In this document: one piece after another, positions 11,351 through 20,472 of the stretch
Layout of the letters: each line of letters opens with the position of its first letter
How positions within the stretch are numbered: the first letter of the stretch is position 1
DNA from: Roseburia sp.
Lineage (GTDB): Bacteria > Bacillota > Clostridia > Lachnospirales > Lachnospiraceae
DNA: 62,641 bases
Direction of reading: 5' to 3'
Assembly (NCBI GenBank): GCA_023667765.1
Contig: JAMOZS010000008.1
Coordinates: 1-62,641 of the forward strand
Program-made: the position numbers and the translations under genes
Notes under the pieces: generated by a model
Told to the model about the DNA's origin: nothing
Databases searched by the model: none
The model's input: the letters and a program-made list of their open reading frames with translations, nothing else

Positions 11351-11378
11351 AGAAACCTGGTTTCTGAAACCTGGTTTA
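11351..11378. promoter_or_regulatory. tandem LacI-type operator-like dyads
   Basis: AGAAACCTGGTTTCT (11351-11365) is a perfect dyad and is followed at once by a second GAAACCTGGTTT with only the outer base altered. The pattern GAAACC-N-GGTTTC is typical of LacI/GalR-family operators, including those of maltose regulators. They lie upstream of the GH13 gene, so control by a MalR-like repressor outside the window is plausible. No consensus promoter is clear beside them. The rest of 11293-11465 is AT-rich without other features. Confidence 0.6.
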
Positions 11379-11465
11379 CATAAAATTATTTTATATCATT
11401 TATTGCAATATTTCAAATTGCAATCTCACCTGCAAGGTTGTTCTGCCTCGCCTATGGAATACCTG

Positions 11466-11606
11466 TCATTTTTTCAAGGTTTTTTTCAGGAAATCCACCA
11501 CTTCCACATAGTTATCCACATAAACGCTTGTGTCATTTTTAACTTTTATCGCTGTCATTATGATGTCATTTCCTGCAATCAGATAAAAAATTCCACCATT
11601 AGTTTC
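11466..11606 (-). CDS. small hypothetical protein (about 46 aa)
   Basis: Starts at an ATG preceded by AAAGGAATT and encodes METNGGIFYLIAGNDI... ending in DFLKKTLKK. It begins 38 nt after the stop of the helicase gene on the same strand. It has no membrane helix or motif I recognise; the pattern suggests a short alpha/beta peptide. It could be a real small protein or a remnant. The RBS and normal amino-acid composition are the only support. Confidence 0.4.
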   Translation of the reverse strand, partial: ETNGGIFYLIAGNDIIMTAIKVKNDTSVYVDNYVEVVDFLKKTLKK

Positions 11607-11644
11607 CATAATTCCTTTACATATTAAGTTTACATAATATCCCA

Positions 11645-14284
11645 TCAATATTTGGACCAGGAATCCCAGAACCTTTCCACCCGCCCCGCAATCGTATCTA
11701 CCGTTACCTCCTCAAAGCTCTCCCATTCTCTGGGATACATTTTGCGATAGGCAAACTGCAAAAAACGCTCATCCAGCAAAGCAATCACTCCTACATCCTC
11801 CGCGGTGCGAATCACTCTTCCTGCCGCCTGCAGCACCTTATTCATACCGGGATACCGATAAGCATAATCAAATCCATTATTCCCTTTCTCATCAAAATAA
11901 TTCTTCAATATCTCCCGCTCCGTGCAGACCAAGGGAAGCCCTGTGCCTACGATAATCGTCCCTATCAGGCTATCCTTCTTTAAATCGATACCCTCGCTGA
12001 ATATTCCCCCTAATACGCAGAATCCTATCAGTGTTTTCTCCTCCTCTATTTCAATATCCATGGCAATGGACGACTGGATATCACAATCCTCATTCCCCCT
12101 AAAACGCATCAAAAATTCCTCCCGCTCCCTCTCGTTCATATACTCCTGCTGCATCAGACATTCCTGCTCCTCCCCCACAAAATATTCCTGATAGATGCGG
12201 AAAATCTGCTGTAAAAAAGAATAAGAAGGACAAAATACCATATAATTGCCCTGTCGGCAGCTTACAACTTCAGCAATATAACGAGTAATGTTATAATACT
12301 CCTCCTCCGAACGCCTATTATACCTGCTTGTCACATCCCTTGCAATAAACAGAGCCCTCTTTTCCGGGCTGAACACGGATTTTGCATACACCTCATAATC
12401 CTCCGGTTCACCGCCTAAAAGCTCCTTATAATATTGTATCGGCAAAAGTGTCGCAGAAAAAAGGATGGTGCTTCTTCCCCTTGCCATACACTCCTTCAGA
12501 TTCTCCCGGGGATTGACACAGAACAGCTTCAACAGGAAGCTCCCGTCCTCCGTCAAATGAGTATATCTTACATAATGCTCGTCCACGCGTTCATAAATAT
12601 CCAGAAAATGAGCCACCTCAAAATAAAAATCCAACAATTCTTCCGTGACGGATGGCCTCTCTTCCTCCTGCTCTTCCAGATAATCCGTCAAGACACTATA
12701 CAGACGCAGCAGCGCATTCACAAAGTCATCTATCTTTTCCACCAACCGATAATCCGTACACTCTCTTTTCAATATCAGAAGTTCTTTATTACAGCTTTCC
12801 AGATGATATTTTAATCGCTCTGCATATCCCTCCCTCACCAGTATACTTTTCCCGACGCTTCTTCTTTTTCCTTGTTTTCTCGCCATTTTGGGAGGCGACA
12901 GCATGTCTGACATACCTGTCATTTGTAATGTCATCTGCTCTGTCACCTCTGCTTCCAAAGCCTTTTGATTCTCTTCCTCCCAGGCCCTTTTCACCGTATG
13001 GCTCTCCTGCTCCTCCACTATCGTCTCCTGAATCCGTCTTTTCAGCTTCAGGAAATCCTCCTTTATCAGGGAGGCACTGTACATCTCTCTTCCACGCTCC
13101 AACAGATTGTGGGCCTCGTCTATCAAAAAAAGATAGCTTCCCCCCGCTCCTTCTCCAAAAAAGCGTTTCAGATACACATGCGGGTCAAAAAGATAATTAT
13201 AATCACAAATGACGCCGTCCGCAAACAAGCTCATGTCCAATGTCATCTCAAAGGGACACACCTGATGCTTCCTGGCGTAATGTTCTATCTGCGCCCTGCT
13301 GAAATGGTCCTCATGAGTCAGTAAATCATATACAGCCTCATTAATCCTGTCATAATGCCCCTTCGCATAGGGACATGCCTCAGGATTACATTCCGTCTCC
13401 TCCATGAAGCATATCTTTTCCTTGGCGGTCAGCACCACACTCTTAAAACGCAGCCCCTGCTCGCGAAGCAGGCAAATGGTATCATCAGCCACCGTTCTGG
13501 TAATTGTCTTGGCCGTCAGATAGAAGAGCTTTTCTCCCATACCCCTGCCCATGGCCTTCAGCGCCGGAAAGATTGTGGAAATCGTCTTTCCCACACCGGT
13601 GGGCGCCTCAATAAACAATTTCTTCTGATGATAGATTGTCTGATATACATAAGAAACCAAATCCCTCTGTCCCTCCCGATAGGGAAAAGGAAATTCCAGA
13701 CTTTCCAAGGAAGCCTGTTTTTTCTGTCTCCATTCCCAGGAATAATCCGCCCATTTGCGATATGCATGAATCAAATCCTGAAACCAGGCCTCTAACTGTG
13801 GAAATGTGAAATCCTCATAAAAATATCGAATATCCTCCGTCTCAATATTACAATAGGTAAGCCTGATACGTATATCCTCGCAGGCTCTTTGCAATCCATA
13901 CATATAGGCATAGCATTTTGCCTGCGCCACATGCACAGGCACAGGGCTTCTAAGCTTATTCAGGTCCCGATAGGTTCCTTTTATCTCATCAATCATCACA
14001 CCGTCCTGAGAATCCACAATTCCATCAGCTCTTCCCTCCACCGTCAGAATATATTTTTCTGTGGGACAGGTACAGCGCAGAAAAACCTCGGCCTGATATT
14101 CCGCTCCCATACGCTTCTGCAGCGTCCGATGAATCCTGCTTCCTTCCTGCATTGCATTATCCGGAGACGCCTGATGACGATTATCAATGTCTCCCTGCCG
14201 CATAAGAAATTCCACCAGATTTCTCACGGAAACCCTTAACTCTCCTTTTGGCTGCTCTAAATAGGTATCCTTATTGTCTGCCAC
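11645..14284 (-). CDS. XPD/DinG-like ATP-dependent DNA helicase with N-terminal nuclease-like domain
   Basis: About 879 residues. The N-terminal 170 residues look like a PD-(D/E)XK nuclease or Cas4-like domain (EGRADGIVDSQDGVMIDEIKG). Then come superfamily 2 motifs: Walker A EAPTGVGKTIST, DEAH box LIDEAHNL, and C-terminal motifs with GIDLKKDSLIGTIIVGTGLP and QAAGRVIRT. Cysteines in the segment KEKICFMEETECNPEACPYAKG and a later VCPFE fit the Fe-S cluster of XPD-family helicases. Start: a GTG with AAAGGAG six nt upstream; the longer frame begins at a TTG inside the intergenic repeat and lacks a site. Probable role in DNA repair; 5'-3' polarity is inferred from the family. Confidence 0.88.
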   Translation of the reverse strand: MADNKDTYLEQPKGELRVSVRNLVEFLMRQGDIDNRHQASPDNAMQEGSRIHRTLQKRMGAEYQAEVFLRCTCPTEKYILTVEGRADGIVDSQDGVMIDEIKGTYRDLNKLRSPVPVHVAQAKCYAYMYGLQRACEDIRIRLTYCNIETEDIRYFYEDFTFPQLEAWFQDLIHAYRKWADYSWEWRQKKQASLESLEFPFPYREGQRDLVSYVYQTIYHQKKLFIEAPTGVGKTISTIFPALKAMGRGMGEKLFYLTAKTITRTVADDTICLLREQGLRFKSVVLTAKEKICFMEETECNPEACPYAKGHYDRINEAVYDLLTHEDHFSRAQIEHYARKHQVCPFEMTLDMSLFADGVICDYNYLFDPHVYLKRFFGEGAGGSYLFLIDEAHNLLERGREMYSASLIKEDFLKLKRRIQETIVEEQESHTVKRAWEEENQKALEAEVTEQMTLQMTGMSDMLSPPKMARKQGKRRSVGKSILVREGYAERLKYHLESCNKELLILKRECTDYRLVEKIDDFVNALLRLYSVLTDYLEEQEEERPSVTEELLDFYFEVAHFLDIYERVDEHYVRYTHLTEDGSFLLKLFCVNPRENLKECMARGRSTILFSATLLPIQYYKELLGGEPEDYEVYAKSVFSPEKRALFIARDVTSRYNRRSEEEYYNITRYIAEVVSCRQGNYMVFCPSYSFLQQIFRIYQEYFVGEEQECLMQQEYMNEREREEFLMRFRGNEDCDIQSSIAMDIEIEEEKTLIGFCVLGGIFSEGIDLKKDSLIGTIIVGTGLPLVCTEREILKNYFDEKGNNGFDYAYRYPGMNKVLQAAGRVIRTAEDVGVIALLDERFLQFAYRKMYPREWESFEEVTVDTIAGRVERFWDSWSKY

Positions 14285-14310
14285 AGGCTTCTCCTTTCCG
14301 CTTCCACCCC

Positions 14311-14477
14311 CCGTATCTCTCAACCTTCAGGGACTTGGCTGCTTTGCTGCGCCGAGGGCGGCTGCTTTTGCAGCATATTTCCTTTCGCACGAGGGCGCAT
14401 CCTATTTTTTATATCATAGGAAATTCCTATACTTTAGCCCTTCCTGGCAACACAGTATTTCCTATGATATAAAAAAA
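14311..14477. repeat. dispersed intergenic repeat, copy 2, with 20-bp inverted repeat
   Basis: Contains GGGACTTGGCTGCTTTGCTGC, then GGCTGCTTTTGCAGCATATTTCC, then CGCACGAGGGCGCAT as in copies 1 and 3. At 14406-14477 the motif TTTTTATATCATAGGAAAT is repeated in inverted form as ATTTCCTATGATATAAAAA about 35 nt later, giving a long near-perfect stem. Copy 1 has only one arm of this stem. The element lies between the helicase and HPr-like genes and fuses into the terminator at 14471-14515. Confidence 0.8.
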
Positions 14478-14515
14478 TCTCCCCATGAAGATAGTACGAT
14501 ATCTTTCATAGGGAG
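14471..14515 (-). terminator. rho-independent terminator after the HPr-like gene
   Basis: On the minus strand CTCCCTATGAAAGATA pairs with TATCTTCATGGGGAG around a 6-nt loop and is followed by ATTTTTTT. It lies 45 nt beyond the stop of the gene at 14561. Its T-run is shared with the end of the repeat. Confidence 0.85.
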
Positions 14516-14560
14516 TCAAACCGATTTTTATGTTCTCTTAACTTTTTCTTACCGGCATGC

Positions 14561-14785
14561 TCAGCATGCCACACTTAACTTGTTCAGCATCTCTTCCAGC
14601 TCTGCATTGCAGCCCTCATAGGACACCTGCAGCGGCCTTCCCAGGTCTAAACCATACACTCCGAGAAATGATTTAGCATCTACAACATATCTATTGTAGT
14701 AAATGTCAATATCAAAATCACATTTGGAGGTAACACTAACAAAATGCTGGACTTCATCCGGAACCAAACGAATAGTTTTTACCAT
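14561..14785 (-). CDS. HPr-fold protein lacking the phospho-histidine loop
   Basis: 74 residues. The C-terminal two thirds match HPr: VDAKSFLGVYGLDLGRPLQV corresponds to the KSIMGVMSLG segment around regulatory Ser46 of PTS HPr. The N-terminal part is shorter by about seven residues, and no GLHARP motif exists, so the usual phosphorylated His15 is absent. It therefore cannot pass phosphate in the PTS. A serine at the Ser46 position remains, which recalls Crh-like regulators, but role unknown. The ATG at 14783-14785 has AAGGAAGGA upstream; the longer frame to 14884 has no such site. Terminator follows directly. Confidence 0.75.
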   Translation of the reverse strand: MVKTIRLVPDEVQHFVSVTSKCDFDIDIYYNRYVVDAKSFLGVYGLDLGRPLQVSYEGCNAELEEMLNKLSVAC

Positions 14786-14978
14786 AATTATCCTTCCTTT
14801 CATCACTATTGCTTCACTCCAAGTTATAATTATTATAGCCAAAACCTGGGAAAAGTAAACCCCTCCAAATCCTTTTTGTAACATATGCCCACAAAATATC
14901 TCACCCTATAAATTCTTTTGGAATTTTAGAGAAAAAACAACCTTTTTCGCACTAAAAATTGGTATATATTGCGATTTC

Positions 14979-15740
14979 TTATTGAAATTCTACCATATAT
15001 TCCCGAAACCGAAGCGGTAAAAGATTCCTCTGCAGCTGCCGATTCTCCCTTTCTTCAATAGATATCTTATGACAGAAATGCTTAAAAAGCTCCTGATACT
15101 CCTTCTCCCTGTCTGTCGGGCCTATGTCATTCACCTGCTTTAATATCTCCTCTCCCTTAAGAAGATACCACTGTTCGCCCGACGGATGTACTCCAAAAAC
15201 CCCCCTTACATCATCATAAATCATAAAATTCTCCCTGGGAAACCGCTCTGCAAAATGAGGCATCAGAAAGGCCAGGACCTGATGCCTGGGCCCTACTTTC
15301 GCGTAGAGAATCCCGTTTTTCAGTTCTTCAAAACGCAAAAACTCTATGAGATGCTCCTTCTCTCTGTTGACCTTTCTGGCAAGCTCAAATACCCTGCGCA
15401 CCTGTCCGTCAGCCTGCCCGTCCAACAAATGCCCCGGAACTGCTCTGTTCCTTAATCCCATGGCTATCGCCCAATACACCGCCTGCGCCTTCTCGGTATC
15501 ATTGGCAGCCAGCGCCAGACAGATTCTATCATAATCCTCTTCCCCAAACCTTTGCCGCAGAGTCCGCATTACCTTGACAGCCTTTTGTAAATCGGGAGTC
15601 GACTCTCTATCGTCTGCAAACAAAAAAGCTTCCTCCGTCAGACTCATATAAACGTCCTCCGGCTTCTGCCTGTCCTCATAAGCCTGGTAAATGGCAGAAA
15701 AAACTCCTTCCAGCGAATCCTCGCACCGATAAACCAGCAT
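14979..15740 (-). CDS. TIGR03915-family putative DNA repair protein (DUF4130-like)
   Basis: 253 residues. Pattern YRCEDSLEGVFSAIYQAYE at the start, VYWAIAMGLRNR in the middle and YAKVGPRHQVLAFLMPHFAERFPRENFMIYDDVRGVFGVHP identify the family that always sits beside a radical SAM protein and, in other bacteria, is fused to a uracil-DNA glycosylase-like domain. Its biochemical role is unknown. The neighbour upstream (15821-17173) is that radical SAM partner, 80 nt away on the same strand. No glycosylase domain is present here, as is usual for the Firmicute form. Confidence 0.85.
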   Translation of the reverse strand: MLVYRCEDSLEGVFSAIYQAYEDRQKPEDVYMSLTEEAFLFADDRESTPDLQKAVKVMRTLRQRFGEEDYDRICLALAANDTEKAQAVYWAIAMGLRNRAVPGHLLDGQADGQVRRVFELARKVNREKEHLIEFLRFEELKNGILYAKVGPRHQVLAFLMPHFAERFPRENFMIYDDVRGVFGVHPSGEQWYLLKGEEILKQVNDIGPTDREKEYQELFKHFCHKISIEERENRQLQRNLLPLRFREYMVEFQ

Positions 15741-15820
15741 AAGCCTCCCTCCTTCGCTCTCACCTACCCCATTGACCGCGTTTTATCACCTTACCGCCTC
15801 TGGCTGCGAACGATTTTCTT

Positions 15821-17173
15821 TCAGAGCTGTCCTACGGCAGTCTGCAGCCGCTCCTTTGGCGATATCTGACATTGAAAGCAATCATCGTCAAACAAAGACA
15901 TCTGACGGTACGTCATGCCATCGCTTCCAAATTGTACCCTGTCTTTTTTACTGGTCAGATTTCTCACAATATAATCCTCCTCCAGCTTCACAGGATACAT
16001 GAGCCTTCCGTTACAGGTAATAAAAAATACTGCCCGTTTCATAACGACGCCAAGCTTCTTTAAATCCGCAAAGGTAAGATTGGCGCTCCGCCGGGCAGCC
16101 ACTATCCGCCGGGCGCTCTTTACTCCCAGACCCGGCACACGTAGAAGCCTTTCATAGGGCGCTCTGTTAATCTCCACAGGGAACTGTTCTAAATGTCGTA
16201 CCGCCCAATCCTCCTTGGGGTCAAGCATCACATTAAAGAAAGGCCGCTTCTCATCCAATAATTCTGATGCCTGAAATCCATAAAAGCGCAGCAGCCAATC
16301 CGCCTGATACAGCCTGTGTTCCCGAAGCAGCGGAGGCCCTCCCGGCAGCGCCGGCAACGCCTTGTCATCATTTACTTTCACAAAGGCTGAGTAAAAAACC
16401 CGCTTCAGCTCAAATTTCCGATATAAGCTCTCCGCCACATTCAGTATCTGATAATCATTTTCGGGCGTAGCGCCGATAATCATCTGCGTGGACTGACCGC
16501 CTGCCGCAAAATGAGGCGCATTGCGGTAAACCACTAATTCTTCTCTGTTAGACCTGATTTCATTCTGGATTTGACGCATGGGAGTCAGGATACTCCTGCG
16601 ATGCTTATTCGGCGCCAGACTGCGCAGCCCCTCCGCCGTGGGAAGCTCCAGATTCACACTCATTCTGTCTGCGAGAAAACCCGTCCTCCGCAGCAGCTCA
16701 CTGTCCGCTCCCGGAATCGCCTTCACATGAATATAGCCGTTGAAATGATATTTATTCCGCAAAAGAGACAATGTCCGGTACAGTAATTCCATGGTAACAG
16801 ACGGACTTTTCATGATGCCGGAGCTTAGAAACAGTCCTTCAATGTAATTACGCCTATAAAATTCCATGGTCAGGGTACATATTTCCTCCGGCGTGAAAAT
16901 AGCCCTGGGCACATCATTGGAGCAGCGATTCTGGCAGTATTTGCAGTCATAAATACACTCGTTCGTCATCAGAATCTTCAACAGGGAAATACATCTGCCG
17001 TCGCTGGAAAAGCTGTGACAGATGCCTGCCGCCACACAGCTTCCCATATCCCGGCCATTACCCCGTCTGTCCACACCGCTGGAAGTACAGGCCACATCAT
17101 ATTTTGCCGCCGCCGAGAGAATACCCAGCTTATCCATCAGGGACATTTCCCGTCCTGTCGTCAACCATTCCAT
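15821..17173 (-). CDS. putative DNA modification/repair radical SAM protein (TIGR03916)
   Basis: 450 residues. Radical SAM cluster motif CIYDCKYC (CxxxCxxC) near residue 74, with further cysteines before it (CTSSG, SCVAAGICHSF) typical of this family. The C-terminal part has a helix-hairpin-helix (RLLRVPGLGVKSARRIVAARR), a DNA-binding element. The family pairs with the downstream TIGR03915 protein and is predicted to act on DNA; no substrate is known. The ATG has AGGAG seven nt upstream. Divergent from the asparaginase gene. Confidence 0.88.
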   Translation of the reverse strand: MEWLTTGREMSLMDKLGILSAAAKYDVACTSSGVDRRGNGRDMGSCVAAGICHSFSSDGRCISLLKILMTNECIYDCKYCQNRCSNDVPRAIFTPEEICTLTMEFYRRNYIEGLFLSSGIMKSPSVTMELLYRTLSLLRNKYHFNGYIHVKAIPGADSELLRRTGFLADRMSVNLELPTAEGLRSLAPNKHRRSILTPMRQIQNEIRSNREELVVYRNAPHFAAGGQSTQMIIGATPENDYQILNVAESLYRKFELKRVFYSAFVKVNDDKALPALPGGPPLLREHRLYQADWLLRFYGFQASELLDEKRPFFNVMLDPKEDWAVRHLEQFPVEINRAPYERLLRVPGLGVKSARRIVAARRSANLTFADLKKLGVVMKRAVFFITCNGRLMYPVKLEEDYIVRNLTSKKDRVQFGSDGMTYRQMSLFDDDCFQCQISPKERLQTAVGQL

Positions 17174-17282
17174 ACTGCGCTCTCCTTATACTTCGGGTTA
17201 CTTTTCCCTTTTCCACAGGAACATTTGTTCTGTATTCAGGATAGCACATATGTTCTATATTTGCAAGGATCTTTTTATCGGA

Positions 17283-17348
17283 TTGATTTCTTCTTCCGAA
17301 TTCCCTATAATGATGCTAGTGCGGGAAACGGATTCATCAGCGTTTCCC
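17283..17348 (+). promoter_or_regulatory. promoter of the asparaginase gene with a dyad in the leader
   Basis: TTGATT (17283-17288) and TATAAT (17306-17311) are separated by 17 bp. About 12 nt further on, GGGAAACG and CGTTTCCC form an 8-bp inverted repeat around GATTCATCAG (17323-17348). A nearly identical left half occurs before the AraC gene at 23506. The position just after the start of transcription suits an operator or a leader hairpin. Confidence 0.65.
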
Positions 17349-17401
17349 TGATGACACAGAATGATTTTCAAACTGCAAGACAGCAGCAGGAGGAGAAGCG
17401 C

Positions 17402-18505
17402 TTGAAACTTTTAGTAATCTTTACCGGGGGCACCATCGGCAGCACCTTAAACGACGGCTATATCTCCACGGATTGTGGGAAAGCGTATCAATTAATAGAG
17501 AGGTATCGGAATTTAAACAGACGTTCCGCAGATTTTGACTTACTGGAGCCCTTCAGCCTGTTAAGCGAAAATATGACCGGAGAAACGATTACCGCACTGG
17601 GTAACTGTGTGCGCGAGAATATCCATAAACCCTATGACGGTATCATCATTACCCACGGCAGCGATACGATCCAGTATACCGCCGCTGCCCTGAGCTATTT
17701 TCTGCCGCGGCCTCCCATCCCCGTCCTGCTGGTCTGCAGTCAGCTGGTATTGGAGCATCCTCTGGCAAACGGCCTGGCAAACTTTTCTGCCGCCGTAGAC
17801 TTTATTGCCTCCGGGGCCGGCACAGGCGTTTTTGTGCCCTATCGAAACCATGACGGGGTCATATATATTCACAGGGGCACAAGACTCCTGCCCCACCTGC
17901 CTTACGGAGACGACCTTCACAGCATTTACGGTCAATCCTATGGAATCATGCAGGAGAACGGCTGCTTCACCAAAAACAAACCGTTAAGACAGTCCGAATC
18001 AGACAAAACGCTCTCCGGCGCCCACGGCTTACAGCTGCCCCTGGAATGGCACTCCGGCGTTCTGAGGCTCTTCCCCTACCCCGGCATGCAGTACCCTTCC
18101 TTAGACTATTCTACCCTACCCGAATCCGGCGCCAAAGCCCTTTGCCCAGGGTCAGGGAGCCGTAGGAAGGTGTCTGTCCCAGTCTCAGAGGGACAGCCGA
18201 AGGCGGTGCTTCTGGATACCTACCACTCCGGTACTCTTTGCAGTATGACTCCCGGCATGGAAGCCTTTTTTCATGCCGCCGCTCAAAAAGGACTTCCCGT
18301 CTTTCTCACCGGGGCGGACGCCGGCCCGGACTACGACAGTGTAAAGCTGTGGAAGAAGCTCCATGTGACGACGCTTCCCCCTGCTTCTCCCATTGCCATG
18401 TATATGAAGCTGTGGATGGCGCTTTGCTCCCCAAAGCTTCTTCAGAGCTTCCCTCTCGACGAAATTATGAAAACCCCGTTGAGCCAGGACATCCTTTGCG
18501 TCTGA
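17402..18505 (+). CDS. asparaginase family protein
   Basis: 367 residues from the TTG at 17402, chosen because GGAGGAG lies 6 nt upstream and the family's first strand (KLLVIFTGGTIGS) follows at once; frames reaching further back would run into the divergent radical SAM gene. The two threonine motifs of L-asparaginase are present: TGGTIGS near residue 8 and IITHGSDTIQYTAAAL with the Thr-Asp pair. The C-terminal domain is shorter and less typical (AVLLDTYHSGTL). Deaminates asparagine to aspartate. No signal peptide, so a cytoplasmic, type I-like enzyme is likely. An insert of about 40 residues rich in Ser, Gly and Lys/Arg (around GSGSRRKVSVPVSEGQ) is unusual. Confidence 0.88.
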   Translation: MKLLVIFTGGTIGSTLNDGYISTDCGKAYQLIERYRNLNRRSADFDLLEPFSLLSENMTGETITALGNCVRENIHKPYDGIIITHGSDTIQYTAAALSYFLPRPPIPVLLVCSQLVLEHPLANGLANFSAAVDFIASGAGTGVFVPYRNHDGVIYIHRGTRLLPHLPYGDDLHSIYGQSYGIMQENGCFTKNKPLRQSESDKTLSGAHGLQLPLEWHSGVLRLFPYPGMQYPSLDYSTLPESGAKALCPGSGSRRKVSVPVSEGQPKAVLLDTYHSGTLCSMTPGMEAFFHAAAQKGLPVFLTGADAGPDYDSVKLWKKLHVTTLPPASPIAMYMKLWMALCSPKLLQSFPLDEIMKTPLSQDILCV

Positions 18506-18552
18506 CATAGCCGCCGGGCTGTTCCTCTCTGACGCCTTTCACAACGCTGGCA

Positions 18553-20472
18553 CTACTCCCAGACCGCCAGCTTCTCACAGTCAAAGACAGCCCGGTAACC
18601 ATATTCCTCCATAAAAGCAAGCAGCATCCTCCACTTTGGATTCTCCTCAAGCGTATCCAGCCAGTCCGGATTCATACCCTCCGCCTCCAGAGTCTCCCTC
18701 TGCCCTATCGCCAGCAGGTGATAGGTATGCTCCAGCATCAACACCGGCCGCTCCCTCTCTCCGGCATCCATGTCACGCTCCAACGCCCTCATATCCTTCT
18801 CCATCTGCGATACCTGATAGGAGGACAGGTCGCACCAGGGATTGAACGCCGCCGGCATCCGAAAATAAAAGGAAACCCCGGGAATATTGCCATAGGAAAG
18901 CACTTCTCTTCCCTGTAAACTCTCCCGCGCAATAAAGTCACCGGCCTGCTGCATCCATTCCGCACGCTTTGCGCTCATCCTGACCCCTTCCAGTACCGGA
19001 TTTCCCTCCGTCCTCCCACTGATATCCTGTACGCCCGTAGATTCCGCAAATACGAAAAACATGCCAAAGCCTGTCCCATGTATAAACAGGATCCCTATCA
19101 GTACCCAAAGGCCTGCTGCCGCCGGCCATAGAACCGGCTTCTTCTTCCGGCTCCCCGCCCGACCCGCAAAACGCACCAGCTGCCATAAGGTATAGGGCGC
19201 CGTCAGAAAAAGATTGTTAATACTGGGCATCACATTATTATTACTGCCAATCGCCGTCAAAAGCACAATCAATACCACTGTCATAGCCAGAAACCGTTCC
19301 TTTGCGGAAGAGCCCCTTCGCAGCATATTTATCATGCCGATTATCAGCGTCAGCATCAAAAACAATACCCCCGGCCGCAGCATGGAATCATAGCTGTAAA
19401 ACAAAAAGGAGGCGAAGCTCGTATCCTTATTTCCGGCATACAGCCACCAGACCATCCATCCCAAAATATACAGAATCCCTATCCTGACGCCCCAACAGGC
19501 CACAGGTGTCAGAATCTTTTTTGCCTTCTCAGACCGGCAAAGCCCCAAAATCCCCTCCGCCCCATTTGCCAGAAGCAGCCCGGCAATGAGAAATACCATT
19601 ATCCGCACCACCCAGTACATCATATCCATATAAGGAAGCACCATACCCCGCAGCATGGAATCCGCCTTATAATCGGTGGCCGTATCCGTCATGGCAAAAA
19701 GTCTCTGAATCCCCTGCACATATCCGTTCAGCCCATACCGTATCTGTATCCATCCCAACCATAAAGCAAGCGCCCCCACATAACCGGCCAGACACCACAG
19801 GGTATATCTGCCCGCTCTGCGAAATCCCGGGCCTTTCGTCTCTTCGGCTTCCCTCCAGAAGGCATAGGCCCATACCGCCAGAATAAGCGCAGCCTCAGGA
19901 ATATTGGAAAAACGTACCAGCACATTCGTCCCAAGACAACACCCTGCCAGAAGCAGACGCCAGTTTTTCTCCTCCGTAAGTCCTGTATACAAAAACAGAA
20001 CAGCCGCCAAAAATAACAGATAGGTCAGATAATTATATAAAAGCGCCGTAGGACACCAACACAGGCTCACCGCCAGAAATTCCCCGGCAAACACTACCGC
20101 CCCCGGCATACGCAGCTTCCTGGTACAAAACAGATATCCCATAACTGCCAGCAGGCTGATGGTCAGGCCTGTATATACATTCAGGCCAATCAGGGTTCCC
20201 CCATAGGGAAGCAGCGAAAACAGATGCCCCAGGACATTGGCCAGATAAGTGGAAAACAGCCACATGGAATCCATATGCTCCAGTCCCATATAAGTAAAAT
20301 TGGCATAATTATAACCTGTGTCACACAAATCCAGTCCCCAGTTCACATGTCGCATCGGATATAAAATCAGTATCAGCAAAAACATCCCTTCTGTAAGACG
20401 CCCTATCCTGTTCTTTTTTGCGATATTTTTTGTGATATTTTTTTCGCTATTTTTTTCTCTCATTGTCTCCAT
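18553..20472 (-). CDS. polytopic membrane protein, GT-C glycosyltransferase-like
   Basis: About 639 residues with roughly 11-13 membrane helices followed by a soluble C-terminal part of about 150 residues. After the first helix comes DLCDTGYNYANFTYMG, an Asp-containing outer loop of the type that carries the catalytic Asp in GT-C (lipid-linked sugar) transferases. I do not recognise a named family. Start: ATG with AGGAGG nine nt upstream; the gene overlaps the end of the acyltransferase gene by 26 nt, so both are likely translated from one message and may decorate a surface polymer. Confidence 0.6.
   Translation of the reverse strand: METMREKNSEKNITKNIAKKNRIGRLTEGMFLLILILYPMRHVNWGLDLCDTGYNYANFTYMGLEHMDSMWLFSTYLANVLGHLFSLLPYGGTLIGLNVYTGLTISLLAVMGYLFCTRKLRMPGAVVFAGEFLAVSLCWCPTALLYNYLTYLLFLAAVLFLYTGLTEEKNWRLLLAGCCLGTNVLVRFSNIPEAALILAVWAYAFWREAEETKGPGFRRAGRYTLWCLAGYVGALALWLGWIQIRYGLNGYVQGIQRLFAMTDTATDYKADSMLRGMVLPYMDMMYWVVRIMVFLIAGLLLANGAEGILGLCRSEKAKKILTPVACWGVRIGILYILGWMVWWLYAGNKDTSFASFLFYSYDSMLRPGVLFLMLTLIIGMINMLRRGSSAKERFLAMTVVLIVLLTAIGSNNNVMPSINNLFLTAPYTLWQLVRFAGRAGSRKKKPVLWPAAAGLWVLIGILFIHGTGFGMFFVFAESTGVQDISGRTEGNPVLEGVRMSAKRAEWMQQAGDFIARESLQGREVLSYGNIPGVSFYFRMPAAFNPWCDLSSYQVSQMEKDMRALERDMDAGERERPVLMLEHTYHLLAIGQRETLEAEGMNPDWLDTLEENPKWRMLLAFMEEYGYRAVFDCEKLAVWE

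Noticed and set aside
14274-14621. 115-codon plus-strand open frame
   Set aside because: It runs through the dispersed repeat, a terminator and the antisense of the HPr-like gene.
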